Shown in pieces: positions 39,441-48,714 of a stretch of DNA of 64,000 nucleotides (position 1 is its first letter; the number at the start of each line of letters is the position of its first letter). The notes under the pieces are model-generated. The model ran no database searches. It was not told the origin of the DNA and worked only from the letters and a program-made list of their open reading frames with translations. The stretch covers positions 1 to 64,000 of the forward strand of contig NZ_JAPDPD010000018.1 in assembly GCF_026283965.1 (NCBI RefSeq), in the 5' to 3' direction. Origin of the DNA: Dyella subtropica. GTDB lineage: Bacteria > Pseudomonadota > Gammaproteobacteria > Xanthomonadales > Rhodanobacteraceae. Made by a program: the position numbers and the translations under genes.

Positions 39441-40415
39441 ATGCGGGTAGCACTGCTCTTTGCTGCAACACTGGTAGTGTCGACGTTTAGTGCGCCTAGT
39501 CCAGCGGGACAGGCTTGGTTATCCGCGGTGGACCCCGTCGTGGCTGCAGATCGGAGCGCGACCAGCCATGTGGCGATGACCAGCACCGCCGCCGATGACT
39601 TCATGGAACTATTCAAACCGGAGGCGGCTTGGTCGAAATCCGCATCCTCGATCAAGGTTTTTAAGGTCTCGACCCAGTTCCTACACCGTGCGACCGACCA
39701 GCAGTTGGCCACGGTCATCCAGGATCTGCGTCGGCGCCACATCGCTCTTGGCCTTGAGGCCGAGATCCTGGCGACATCCGTTCAATGCGGCAACGGAGTA
39801 CCTGGCTACACGACCACGGCGGTTATTCAGAAGCTGGCGAATCGCGTATCCGGGTTGGGTGGCAAGATCGAGTATGTCGCTTTCGATGAGCCGATGACTT
39901 GGGGGCATTTCAGCCATGGCGGCCACGCCTGCGGTTATACGACTGAAGCGCTGGTTCAAAACATCGCACCCAATATCCGCATACTGAAAGCGGCATTTCC
40001 AGGCGTTAAGTTCGGTGATATCGAGCCTGTTACCGACCAGACGGCTGATCGGCTGGATGAAATCATGGATTTTGCCAAGGTGTTTCACGAACAGCTGGGC
40101 GAGAAACTGACCTTTCTGCAGGCCGACATCATCTGGCAGAACAAATGGCAACCGCAATTGGTGGAATGGCGCAAGCGGCTCCATGCGACAGGCATGTCCT
40201 ACGGCGTGATCATCGACGGAGATCCCGGCGACAAAACCGACATCGACTGGACCCGTCACGCGATAGAAAGGTACCGCATCGTTGCGAGCGACCCCAACAT
40301 GAAGCCCGATGATTTCGTCTTCCAGAGTTGGCAGTCGCGTCCGACCAGGATCCTGCCGGAGAACGAGCCGGGGACGCTAACCTCCGTCATTCACCAGACC
40401 GTGGCCGCCCACTGA
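39441..40415 (+). CDS. Secreted protein with TIM-barrel glycosidase-like character
   Basis: A 324-residue protein with a signal peptide (VALLFAATLVVSTFSAPSP). The mature part alternates helices and strands and contains a YVAFDEPMTWGHF segment, where the Glu could be a catalytic acid at a barrel strand end, and later QADIIWQNKWQPQ and YGVIIDGDPGD. I do not recognise the family; a glycoside-hydrolase-like role is a guess. GGAG lies 6 nt before ATG 39441. Confidence 0.75.
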   Translation: MRVALLFAATLVVSTFSAPSPAGQAWLSAVDPVVAADRSATSHVAMTSTAADDFMELFKPEAAWSKSASSIKVFKVSTQFLHRATDQQLATVIQDLRRRHIALGLEAEILATSVQCGNGVPGYTTTAVIQKLANRVSGLGGKIEYVAFDEPMTWGHFSHGGHACGYTTEALVQNIAPNIRILKAAFPGVKFGDIEPVTDQTADRLDEIMDFAKVFHEQLGEKLTFLQADIIWQNKWQPQLVEWRKRLHATGMSYGVIIDGDPGDKTDIDWTRHAIERYRIVASDPNMKPDDFVFQSWQSRPTRILPENEPGTLTSVIHQTVAAH

Positions 40416-40426
40416 CTTCCTCAGCT

Positions 40427-41329
40427 TCAGTTGATCGTTCTTCTCAAAGCATTCGCGGCTCTGTTCGCTATCTCATCCTGAATCGCCAGCTTGTCGGCAT
40501 AGGGGCGGTCATAGGTTTCCGACCAGACGACAAAGCCGTCGTCGACGCGAACGAGCCGTGCGGCAACTCGCAGGGAGGCCCCTGATTTGCGCACGCTTCC
40601 ATCCATGACGTAGGTTACTTTCAAGGCCTTGGCGACGTCGGCGATGGCCACCTTTTTGTCCTTATAGAAGAACGAATCGGTGGGCGAGGCGACCTTCAAT
40701 TCGGGCATCTTGCTGAGTTTATCGATCAGCTCTTCGGTCATGCCGTCCGCAAAGGGCTCTTCGTTCATGGCGTCGGTGAGGTCGAGAAGGGGGAGCACGG
40801 CAATGGACTGCCGATGGTTCTCGGTCTGCAACGACGCGCGTGCAGTGGGGGCTGGCGAATAACGATGGAGCATCCAGTAAGCGCCGAAGCCAACGATCAG
40901 TACCAGTGCGGCAACGGCGAGCACCAGGGCAGGGCGGTGTGCTGATTCCTGTGGAGGCGCGCCTGCGATTGGAGCGGCTGCCGGTTGCGAGGGCTCTTCT
41001 ACGGGCACCTCGACTTTCGCCACCAGTCGATAGCCCCGCCGCGGCACGGTCGCAATGTAGGTCGGTTGCTTTGGATTGTCGCCCAGCTGGCCACGCAAGG
41101 ACGCAACGGCCTGGTAAACCGAATCGGAAGTAACGATGACTCCGGGCCAGACCTTGCTCAGCAAGTCGTCGATGCTGACTACGGCGCCCGCGTGCTCGGC
41201 GAGGCACAATAGAAGGCGCATGGTTCGGGATTCGAGGCGGATCAGTTCCCCATGCCGCGACATTTGATCCGTCGCCGGATGGATCGACCATTCGCCGATG
41301 CGCAACGTTGCTCCCGGTGGACACTCCAT
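40427..41329 (-). CDS. CadC-like membrane-anchored transcriptional regulator
   Basis: A 300-residue protein. Residues 1-105 form an OmpR-type winged helix (GEWSIHPATDQMSRHGELIR, then LESRTMRLLLCLAEHAGA, ATVPRRGYRLVAKV). One membrane helix follows (about 135-152, LVLAVAALVLIVGFGAY). The periplasmic part resembles the TolB-N/FlgO-like domain (IAVLPLLDLTDAMNEEPFAD, GMTEELIDKLSKMPELKVAS). Such proteins link a periplasmic signal directly to transcription. It converges on the upstream secreted-protein gene and is divergent from the YceI gene, so either could be a target. Confidence 0.85.
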   Translation of the reverse strand: MECPPGATLRIGEWSIHPATDQMSRHGELIRLESRTMRLLLCLAEHAGAVVSIDDLLSKVWPGVIVTSDSVYQAVASLRGQLGDNPKQPTYIATVPRRGYRLVAKVEVPVEEPSQPAAAPIAGAPPQESAHRPALVLAVAALVLIVGFGAYWMLHRYSPAPTARASLQTENHRQSIAVLPLLDLTDAMNEEPFADGMTEELIDKLSKMPELKVASPTDSFFYKDKKVAIADVAKALKVTYVMDGSVRKSGASLRVAARLVRVDDGFVVWSETYDRPYADKLAIQDEIANRAANALRRTIN

Positions 41330-41605
41330 TTCTTGCGCTCGCCATCCTGTTGTTGATAGCTCGCTGACGCGAGGACGGCGGATGGTCGCACTTACCCCGC
41401 ACAGCGGCAATTGCCTGTAGGCACTGCGCCTCATAGCGACGGCGCCGCAAGGCGTTGAATACCTTGGCTTTCAGAACTCTTCAGAAGTTCTCAGGGCTGC
41501 ATCAGGACTATTCGCGGCCGGAAAAGCACAGTGAAGGCCGCCTGCGCTCACCCGCATTCCGGGTGCGCCGCACGCCTTGCCACATCCCTCAAGGAGTCCT
41601 TACTG

Positions 41606-42277
41606 ATGATCCGCCGCCTTGCTCTTGCCGCCGCTCTTGCGCTCGCTTCCGCTCCGCTGTTCGCCTCCACCTATCTTTTGGAAACTCGTCACACGCAGGG
41701 CGTCATTCGCTGGAATCACCTTGGCTTTTCCAACCCCACCGCGCAGTTCAGCCAGGTGGAGGGCACGCTGGAGTTCGACCCTGCCAACCCGACCAAGGCC
41801 TCGGTAACGGCCACGATCACATTGGCCAATCTCACCAGTGGCGTGCCCGATCTCGACGAGGACTTCCGGGCTGCCAGGTTCTTCGACATGGCCCAATTCC
41901 CCACGGCGACCTTCAAGAGCACCCGGGTTGAGCAAGGAAGCGCGCCGGATCGACTCAGAGTCACCGGGGATCTGAGCCTGCGCGGCGTGACTCGACCGGT
42001 TGTGCTGGATGTCACCATCAACAAGGTCGGCACCAACATCCGAAGCCATTTGCCTTCCGTGGGCTTCGAAGCGCTGACCACCTTGAAGCGTTCCGATTTC
42101 GGACTTGGTGCTTTCGTGCCTCAAGTCAGCGACGAGGTGCAGATTCACATCACCAGCGAGGCGGAAGAGTCCAAAGCCTACGTCGCAAAGCTCAAGGCTG
42201 ATGCGGCTGAGGCCGCCAAGAACTCCATGGAAGCGGCGAAGGAGGTGGAAGCTGCGGAAGCCGCCTTGAAGCGATAA
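41606..42277 (+). CDS. YceI-family periplasmic protein
   Basis: A 223-residue protein with signal peptide (LALAAALALASAPLFAS) followed by a YceI lipocalin-like domain that binds isoprenoid-type lipids (VIRWNHLGFSNPTAQFSQVE, GTLEFDPANP, DLSLRGVTRPVVLDVTINKV, SDFGLGAFVPQVSDEVQI). The last 35 residues are an Ala/Glu/Lys-rich helix, longer than usual. AAGGAG precedes ATG 41606. It starts 276 bp from the divergent CadC-like gene. Confidence 0.9.
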   Translation: MIRRLALAAALALASAPLFASTYLLETRHTQGVIRWNHLGFSNPTAQFSQVEGTLEFDPANPTKASVTATITLANLTSGVPDLDEDFRAARFFDMAQFPTATFKSTRVEQGSAPDRLRVTGDLSLRGVTRPVVLDVTINKVGTNIRSHLPSVGFEALTTLKRSDFGLGAFVPQVSDEVQIHITSEAEESKAYVAKLKADAAEAAKNSMEAAKEVEAAEAALKR

Positions 42278-42291
42278 GCCGTCGCGAGGAC

Positions 42292-42531
42292 TTGCCCTTT
42301 CCTGGGGCGCTCGCTTGCTTTCCCCAGGAACTCGTTCCGTCCCATACCTGGTACGCCTATGTCGATGCACTGATTCTCGCGGGCATGCTGCGCGACTGGC
42401 TGATGACGCGCCGCATGCATCCCGTTTACGCCATAGGGTTGTCCGCGCTCGTGCTGGGACAGATGGCAACCATGTGGATATTGATCAGCAAGGCGGCGTG
42501 GTGGTGGGGCATTGCGAATCGACTTCTCTGA
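42292..42531 (+). pseudogene. Fragment of a multi-span membrane protein
   Basis: A 79-residue frame with hydrophobic segments (YVDALILAGMLRDWLM and YAIGLSALVLGQMATMWIL) that looks like the last two spans of a larger inner-membrane protein. The only available starts are TTG 42292 or internal ATG codons. It may be a remnant or a genuine small membrane protein; GAGG sits 3-4 nt before TTG. It is 14 nt downstream of the YceI gene. Confidence 0.4.
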
Positions 42532-42898
42532 TCCGCCTTCCGGCACAGGTCCATAAGCACTGAAGGACTCGTGTGACCACGGTCCCATGAGGTTTCTCCT
42601 TTGATAGTTGCCCACAAAAAAGAACGGTGGGAAAGGGTGATTGCGTACGCTGATTGAAATGATCACGTGAACCGATTCAACGCGATCGGTCAACCGAAGC
42701 AGATCGTAGAGGGATGCGATTTGGCGTTGCTGTGATCCATTCCATCAGCGACGGGATGGCTGTTGACCTGGGGCAGCAGCGAACTGCGAAGGCGCTCACG
42801 CTCCAGTGTGCGGCATGACCGATGGCAGTGCCGCGCCGCGACATGCTGCGCAAGGATACGCGCCAGGACATTTCTTCACGTACCCCAAGGACATCGTC
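42532..42898. other. Intergenic region before the S9 peptidase gene
   Basis: A 367-bp gap. It must hold the promoter of the peptidase gene. I see no further gene, RNA or convincing repeat in it. Confidence 0.4.
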
Positions 42899-45118
42899 AT
42901 GTCGTGCACTTCCCGCTCGCGCCGTTGGCACCTTTCGTTGCGCCTTGCTGCCTCGGCCTGTGCCCTGACACTCGGCGCGCTGCCTGCTGTTGCCGCGCAG
43001 GCTGACGGGCCGCCGACGGCGCGTACGGTCGACGTCGTTGACCATCTCTTCGGCGCCACCCTGCACGATCCCTACCGCTGGATGGAAGGTGAGCACAACG
43101 CCGAATTCCAGCAATGGCTCGGCGCCCAGGGCGACGACGCGCGCGCCAAGCTCGACGCGCTGCCCACGCTGAAGGCCTGGCAGCAGGCCCTGCAAAACAC
43201 CAGTGGCACCACTGTGATCCACCGCGCCCAGCGCTATGTCGGCGGAAGGTTGTTCTTCATCCGCGAGGTGGCGCAGGGCAACGGCACCCTGATGGTGCGC
43301 GAGGCCGATGGCTCCGAGCGCGCGCTGCTCGATCCGGCGACACTGAACGGTGACGGCGGCCACGCCTCGATCACCCTGTTCACGCCCTCGCAGGACGGCA
43401 GCAAGGTGGCGGTGAACGTCGATCACGGCGGCAACGAGATCACCCGCCTGGAAGTGCTCGACGTGAAGAGCGGTAAGCCCACCGGCGACGCGGTCGAACC
43501 CGTGTGGGGCCAGTTCGGCGCCGAGTGGCTACCCGACGGCAGCGGTTTCGCCTACACCCAACTGGCGCCGCCCGATCAGCGCACCAACGGCGATCCTCTG
43601 CAGGACATGCGCCTGCGCCTGCACCGGCTGGGTACGCCGTCGGCGCAGGACCCGGTATTGCTACGGGCAGGCACGGGGCAAGGCGCCAATTCGTCATTTG
43701 CGATTCCCGCCAACCGCTTTCCGGTCATCGAATTTCCCACCGGCTCACACTGGGCGCTCGCCGTGGCGGCGGGTGCGCAGTCCGAAAAGCGCTATTGCGT
43801 AGCCCCCCAGTCCGACGCGATCAAGCCCGACGTGACTTGGCGCTGCATCGCCGACCTGGATGACAAGGTACAGGCGGCCGCCGTCCACGGCGACACGCTC
43901 TATCTGGTCTCCAGCCGCAAACGCTCCAACGGCGAGCTACTCTCGCTGGACCTGTCGCGCCCGGATGCGTCGATCGCGAATGCGCGCTCCATCCTGCCGC
44001 TGCAAGACGACGAGATCATTGTCGGCTTCAGTCTTACCGATACACAGACGCTCGCGCCGGCGCACGACGCCTTGTACGCGAAGGTGTCCAAGAACGGCAT
44101 CGACGACATTCGCCGCATCGACTACGTCACGGACAAAGTCGAAACGGTGCCGATGCCGCTGGCTGGCGCGGCCTCGCTGTTCCACGCCGGCAGCAACCAG
44201 GACGGGTTCCTGCTCGAACTGCGCGGCTGGACCATGCCGCCGAAATCCTGGCGTTACGATCCGACGGACCGGGTCCTGCACAGCCTTGGCCAGGACCAAG
44301 CCAGCCCGGCCGACTACAGCATGATCGAGGCGACCGAGACTGAGCTGGTCAGCCAGGATGGCACGCACGTGCCGCTCACGATTCTGCACCGCAAGGACGC
44401 CGCGCTGGATGGCAGTCATCGCGCCATTCTGTTCGGCTACGGCAGCTACGGGCTGTCCATCGTGCCTTCGTTCAAGCCCGTCCGGCTGGAATGGGTCAAG
44501 CAAGGCAATATCTTCGCTTATGCGCACGTTCGCGGCGGCGGCGAGAAGGGCGAGGCGTGGCATCAGGCCGGCAAGGGACCGAACAAGCACAAAGGTGTGG
44601 AAGATTTCGTCGCCGGCGTGGCGCGGTTGAGCGAACTGGGTTACAGCCGCCCGGAACGTACCGGGCTGGTCTCCGGTAGCGCAGGCGGCTTGCTGATTGG
44701 CGGTGCAGTGGTAGGCCATCCCAAGCAGTTCGGCGCCGCCGTGTTTCTAGTCAGCATTCTCAATCCGGTGCGCCTGCCGCAGGCTGCCAACGGCGCCAAC
44801 CAATTCGGCGAAATGGGCGACCCGCGCAAGGCTTCGGATTTTCCCTCGATCCTGGCGATGGACCCCTACCAGCAGATCCGTCCGCACACTGCCTACCCGG
44901 CGATGATGCTGGACGTTGGCCTCAACGACAGCCGCGTCTCTCCCTGGGAGACCGGCAAGTTCGCCGCGCGCCTGCGCGTTTCCAACACCAGCGGACGGCC
45001 GGTTTGGATACGTACCAACGCCAATGGAGGACATGGTATTCAGGCCTCGCTCGGGGCCGAGGCAACCGAATTCGCCGACATCTTCGCCTTCATGGATGCG
45101 CAACTGCCGGCGCCCTGA
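42899..45118 (+). CDS. Prolyl oligopeptidase family (S9A) serine peptidase
   Basis: A 739-residue exported peptidase with signal peptide (LAASACALTLGALPAVAAQA). An N-terminal seven-bladed propeller (DPYRWMEGEHNAEFQQWLG is the S9A entry motif) precedes the C-terminal alpha/beta hydrolase. The triad is Ser in GLVSGSAGGLLIGG, Asp in DVGLNDSRVSPWE and His in TNANGGHGIQ. It cleaves short proline-containing peptides, probably in the periplasm. ATG 42899 is chosen for AAGGA 7 nt upstream and because the signal peptide begins there. Confidence 0.92.
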   Translation: MSCTSRSRRWHLSLRLAASACALTLGALPAVAAQADGPPTARTVDVVDHLFGATLHDPYRWMEGEHNAEFQQWLGAQGDDARAKLDALPTLKAWQQALQNTSGTTVIHRAQRYVGGRLFFIREVAQGNGTLMVREADGSERALLDPATLNGDGGHASITLFTPSQDGSKVAVNVDHGGNEITRLEVLDVKSGKPTGDAVEPVWGQFGAEWLPDGSGFAYTQLAPPDQRTNGDPLQDMRLRLHRLGTPSAQDPVLLRAGTGQGANSSFAIPANRFPVIEFPTGSHWALAVAAGAQSEKRYCVAPQSDAIKPDVTWRCIADLDDKVQAAAVHGDTLYLVSSRKRSNGELLSLDLSRPDASIANARSILPLQDDEIIVGFSLTDTQTLAPAHDALYAKVSKNGIDDIRRIDYVTDKVETVPMPLAGAASLFHAGSNQDGFLLELRGWTMPPKSWRYDPTDRVLHSLGQDQASPADYSMIEATETELVSQDGTHVPLTILHRKDAALDGSHRAILFGYGSYGLSIVPSFKPVRLEWVKQGNIFAYAHVRGGGEKGEAWHQAGKGPNKHKGVEDFVAGVARLSELGYSRPERTGLVSGSAGGLLIGGAVVGHPKQFGAAVFLVSILNPVRLPQAANGANQFGEMGDPRKASDFPSILAMDPYQQIRPHTAYPAMMLDVGLNDSRVSPWETGKFAARLRVSNTSGRPVWIRTNANGGHGIQASLGAEATEFADIFAFMDAQLPAP

Positions 45119-45129
45119 GCATTGACGTA

Positions 45130-45157
45130 GCCCGTGGAGGCCTTGGGCCCCACGGGC
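45130..45157. terminator. Hairpin after the S9 peptidase gene
   Basis: GCCCGTGG and CCACGGGC form an 8-bp perfect stem 12 nt after the stop codon, with the loop itself partly self-complementary (AGGCCTTGGGCC). There is no U-tract, so it may stabilise the mRNA 3' end rather than terminate by itself. Confidence 0.45.
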
Positions 45158-45276
45158 AATCCCGTGTTGGTGCTGTCAATGTAGCGGCGGGTTCGTGGCC
45201 TTAACTGATCAACATCAACAATGCGATCGGAATCAGTCGAGCGATCTGAAAAAGTGGTCTTCTGATCAGAGCATCC

Positions 45277-45720
45277 CTAGATAGGCGCCATAGGCGGCTG
45301 CCTTCGCGCAATGACCTGTCTCTTGACGATGGATGAGCTTGTGGCGGCCTCGGCCGCGAGGCTCTCCAACACCTCGTCGAGATGTTCCATGGATCGCACG
45401 AACAGGCGGGCGACGAAGCAATCGTCGCCCGTCACCTTGTCGCACTCCACGATTTCGGGTGTGGACTCGATCAGCTTTTGAACGATCTGCACGCGCCCCG
45501 GCAGCGGCCGGACCCTCACGAGTGCCTGGATGGCATAGCCCAGCTGTTTCGGTTCGACGTCGATGGTGTAGGCACGGATGGTGCCGCGCTCTTCCAGGCG
45601 GCGGAGCCGCTCAGTGGTGCTTGGCGCTGATAGTGAGATGCCGGCTGCGAGCTCCTTGAGCGAGAGGCGCGCGTTGCGGGCAAGTAGCTTGAGAATCGAA
45701 CAGTCGATGCGGTCGATCAT
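45277..45720 (-). CDS. Lrp/AsnC-family transcriptional regulator
   Basis: A 147-residue regulator. The N-terminal HTH (DRIDCSILKLLARNARLSLK, ELAAGISLSAPSTTERLRRL) is followed by the RAM ligand-sensing domain (ALVRVRPLPGRVQIVQKLIE, CDKVTGDDCFVARLFVRSME). Members sense amino acids and often control adjacent transporters. It is divergent from a DMT-type exporter gene, with a palindrome between them. Confidence 0.9.
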   Translation of the reverse strand: MIDRIDCSILKLLARNARLSLKELAAGISLSAPSTTERLRRLEERGTIRAYTIDVEPKQLGYAIQALVRVRPLPGRVQIVQKLIESTPEIVECDKVTGDDCFVARLFVRSMEHLDEVLESLAAEAATSSSIVKRQVIARRQPPMAPI

Positions 45721-45745
45721 TGAAGAAGCCTGTGGCTGCGTTTGG

Positions 45746-45760
45746 CCTAAGATAATTAGG
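45746..45760. promoter_or_regulatory. Palindromic operator candidate between Lrp and exporter genes
   Basis: CCTAA-GATAA-TTAGG is an AT-rich inverted repeat 26 bp upstream of the Lrp start and about 87 bp upstream of the exporter start. Lrp-type regulators usually bind such sites near their own promoter. Binding is inferred. Confidence 0.4.
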
Positions 45761-45846
45761 TTTCTTGCCGAAAGAGTGTGCCTTATTGCATGGTGTGATG
45801 GCCTTTCCGCTTCTACATTGCGTGCTCGGAAACACGAGGGTGGCGG

Positions 45847-46740
45847 ATGAGCGAGCAGGCACGTGGTACCGCCGAAATGTCGGTGGCAATGGCGATCGCA
45901 GGAACGATTGGCTGGTTCGTGGTCACGTCAGGGCGGCAGGTATTGGATGTGGTGTTCTGGCGGTGCGCATTCGGTGCGGTGGCGCTCTTTGTTGCATGTG
46001 CCTACCTGGGGCACTTTCGAGGGCATCTGACCAAACGCGTGCTGGGGCTGGCGACGCTGGGTGGTATCGCCATTGTCCTGAACTGGATACTGCTGTTTGC
46101 CGCCTATTCGCGAGCGTCGATCGCGATGGCGACCATGGTCTACAACACCCAGCCCTTCATGCTGGTGTGTCTCGGGGCTTACTTTCTTCGTGAGCGAGTA
46201 ACGATGGCCAAGCTGGCCTGGCTGGCCCTGGCTTTCGGTGGTCTGGCCTTGATTGTCCAGGTGGGCGCAAGTTCAGGGCCGCAGTACACCGTGGGCATCG
46301 TCATGGCTTTTGGGGCTGCCTGTGCGTGGGCGGTTGCCGCACTCGTCACCAAGCAACTCGCCGGCACGCCACCACATCTGATCGCGCTGATCCATGTCTG
46401 CGTGGGCGTTGTGGCGCTGATGCCGTTCGCCGATCTTGCGCATCCACCGTCAAGTGCTGGCACGTGGGGCATGTTGCTGACTATCGGTGTTGTGCATACG
46501 GGGCTGGTCTACATTCTGATGTACGACGCCATACATCGCCTTCCCACTCATATCCAAGGCTCCCTGTCCTTCATCTATCCCATCGTCGCCATCGCTGTGG
46601 ACGTGCTGGCATTCGGGAGACGCCTGCAGACGATGCAAGTCGTGGGATCGGTCGCCATTCTGATCGCGGTTTTTGGCATGAACGGCTTGGGCGCGTTCTG
46701 GGCGAGGCGGAGCCAGGCAGATTCGGCGTCACACGCCTAA
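45847..46740 (+). CDS. EamA/DMT-family transporter
   Basis: A 297-residue inner-membrane protein with about ten hydrophobic helices in two repeats (EamA domains), such as VVFWRCAFGAVALFVACAYL and YNTQPFMLVCLGAYFLRERV in the first half and PIVAIAVDVLAFGRRLQ in the second. DMT proteins export amino acids or metabolites. The divergent Lrp regulator suggests amino-acid-responsive control. The PhzF gene follows by 39 nt and is likely co-transcribed. Confidence 0.88.
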   Translation: MSEQARGTAEMSVAMAIAGTIGWFVVTSGRQVLDVVFWRCAFGAVALFVACAYLGHFRGHLTKRVLGLATLGGIAIVLNWILLFAAYSRASIAMATMVYNTQPFMLVCLGAYFLRERVTMAKLAWLALAFGGLALIVQVGASSGPQYTVGIVMAFGAACAWAVAALVTKQLAGTPPHLIALIHVCVGVVALMPFADLAHPPSSAGTWGMLLTIGVVHTGLVYILMYDAIHRLPTHIQGSLSFIYPIVAIAVDVLAFGRRLQTMQVVGSVAILIAVFGMNGLGAFWARRSQADSASHA

Positions 46741-46779
46741 CGACCCTTCGCCAGGCAAATGTGATTCAAGGAGAGCGAT

Positions 46780-47697
46780 TTGGCAGTGACGTATCGCGTC
46801 TATCAAGTTGACGCTTTTACCCGCACGCGTTTTACGGGAAATCCGGCTGGTGTCGTACCCCATGCGGATGGACTGAGCGACCCTCAAATGCAGGCGATAG
46901 CTCGAGAGCTCAACAACTCCGAGACGGCTTTCATCTTCAAGCCGAGGGCAAGCGATCACGATGTCCACATTCGCTTTTTTACGCCGACCATCGAAGTGCC
47001 GGTCTGCGGGCACGCCACTATTGCCGCGCACTATGTGCGTGCCATTGAACGGACGGCGGTTCGTGGGTGCGTGCATCAGCTCACGGGGGCAGGTGTGATG
47101 CGGATTGAGATAGAGCCGTCAGAGCACGGAGATTTTCGGATATGGATGCATCAGCGCCCGCCGACTTTTGGTCTTGTATTGACTGAGGGAAGGCGAAAGG
47201 CGTTGATTTCGGCTTTGGGTATCGACGAGCTGAGTCTGGGGCAAGGGCCTGTGGCGGTCGTCTCCACAGGGCATTCCAAAGTCATGGTTCCGCTGAGGGA
47301 TCGTGCAACGCTCGATGGATTGAGGCCCGATCTTTCGGCATTGGCTTTGCTGAGCCAGGAGATCGGCTGTAACGGCTATCACCTTTTCACACTGGCCGAT
47401 CCAGATCCTGGCGTCCTCGCGCACGGGCGAATGTTTGCGCCTGCGATCGGCATTCCCGAGGATCCTGTCACGGGCAACGCAAACGGGCCGCTCGGTGCGT
47501 ATCTCGTACGGCATCGCCTGGTGCCGCTAGCGGTGGGGCAGACCAAGTTCTCCTGCACGATGCGACAAGGCGAAGCGATGGGACGGGCGGGTCTTGTCCA
47601 GGTCGAGGTGACCATCGATCAGGAGTCGCAGCTGCCCCTGGAAGTAAAGATCGCTGGCGAAGCTGTGGTCGCCTTTCGCACCGAGCTGGAGCTTTGA
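46780..47697 (+). CDS. PhzF-family isomerase
   Basis: A 305-residue PhzF-like protein with two diaminopimelate-epimerase-like lobes. The N-terminal YRVYQVDAFTRTRFTGNPAG and the catalytic region ELNNSETAFIF (Glu45 by family analogy) are present, as are PVCGHATIAAHYV and EDPVTGNANGPLGAYLV. The substrate is unknown; most family members are not phenazine enzymes. TTG 46780 is chosen because AAGGAG lies 6 nt upstream. Confidence 0.9.
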   Translation: MAVTYRVYQVDAFTRTRFTGNPAGVVPHADGLSDPQMQAIARELNNSETAFIFKPRASDHDVHIRFFTPTIEVPVCGHATIAAHYVRAIERTAVRGCVHQLTGAGVMRIEIEPSEHGDFRIWMHQRPPTFGLVLTEGRRKALISALGIDELSLGQGPVAVVSTGHSKVMVPLRDRATLDGLRPDLSALALLSQEIGCNGYHLFTLADPDPGVLAHGRMFAPAIGIPEDPVTGNANGPLGAYLVRHRLVPLAVGQTKFSCTMRQGEAMGRAGLVQVEVTIDQESQLPLEVKIAGEAVVAFRTELEL

Positions 47698-47727
47698 CCC
47701 GCGCGACGCGATCGGAGCGAAGCACGC

Positions 47728-48615
47728 CTATACCTCGCGCGTGCGCTCTTCCAGCAGCCATGCGCGAAAGCTCGCCGCAGCCGGCGATGGCGCGGCGTCC
47801 TTGGGCCACACCAGGTAGTACGAGTAATCGGTGGCGACGGCGGTGTCGAACAGGCGCACTAGCGAGCCTTGTGCGATATCGCGGGCGGCAATGGCGCGAC
47901 GGGCCAGCATGATGCCGCGTCCGTCGATGGCGGCTTGCAAGGTCAGGTTGGCGTCGTTGAAGCCAAGCACGCTGCGCGGTTCGACAAAACCCACGCCCGC
48001 CGCTTGAAACCATGGGTTCCAGCCGGGCGGCTCGGCTTGTAACAGTGGAAGTGCGAGCAGGTCTTTCGGCCGCCGCGGCAGCTTTCCGCCGGCGAAATCC
48101 GGCCGGCACACCGGAAACTGTTCCTCGCGCATGAAGAGTTCGGCGTGGACATGGGGCCATCCGCCAGGACCGAACCGGATGGCCAGGTCCACTTCCTCGC
48201 GCGCGAAGTCGACGTGCGCTGTCGACGTTCGCACGTTGACGTCCAGGCCCGGATGCGCGTCGAGAAAGCGACCCATGCGCGGCATCAGCCAGCGTGATGC
48301 AAACGAAGGCAGCATGCTGACCACCAGCCGGTTGGCCTGTTTGCGGCGCCGGATCTGCTCCGCCGATTCGGCGATGCGCTGCAACGACATGCTCACCTGC
48401 TCGGCAAGCTCGCGCCCCTCCTTGCTCAGGGTCAACTGTCGCCGCCCATGACGCAGGAATACCGGCGTACCGAGAAATGCCTCAAGCGATTTGATCTGGT
48501 GACTGACCGCACTCGGCGTCACGTGCAATTCCGCTGCGGCACGCGAAAAGCTCTGCAGACGGGCTGCGGCTTCGAACACCCGCAAGGCACTCAACGGTGG
48601 CAGTTCACGCGACAT
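47728..48615 (-). CDS. LysR-family regulator (GcvA-like)
   Basis: A 295-residue LysR regulator. The N-terminal HTH reads PPLSALRVFEAAARLQSFSR with AAAELHVTPSAVSHQIKSLE, the GcvA/AmpR subtype. The effector-binding domain follows (residues about 90-290). It is divergent from an amidohydrolase-LysE pair with a 99-bp shared promoter region, so that pair is its probable target. Confidence 0.92.
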   Translation of the reverse strand: MSRELPPLSALRVFEAAARLQSFSRAAAELHVTPSAVSHQIKSLEAFLGTPVFLRHGRRQLTLSKEGRELAEQVSMSLQRIAESAEQIRRRKQANRLVVSMLPSFASRWLMPRMGRFLDAHPGLDVNVRTSTAHVDFAREEVDLAIRFGPGGWPHVHAELFMREEQFPVCRPDFAGGKLPRRPKDLLALPLLQAEPPGWNPWFQAAGVGFVEPRSVLGFNDANLTLQAAIDGRGIMLARRAIAARDIAQGSLVRLFDTAVATDYSYYLVWPKDAAPSPAAASFRAWLLEERTREV

Positions 48616-48714
48616 ATAGATTAGAAATATTCACAAGACTTGCGAAAAATCATCGTTAGTAAGCCAAGCAGGCTGCGCCTAGCATGGCGGCATCTTCAAC
48701 CAAGGATGCACGTG

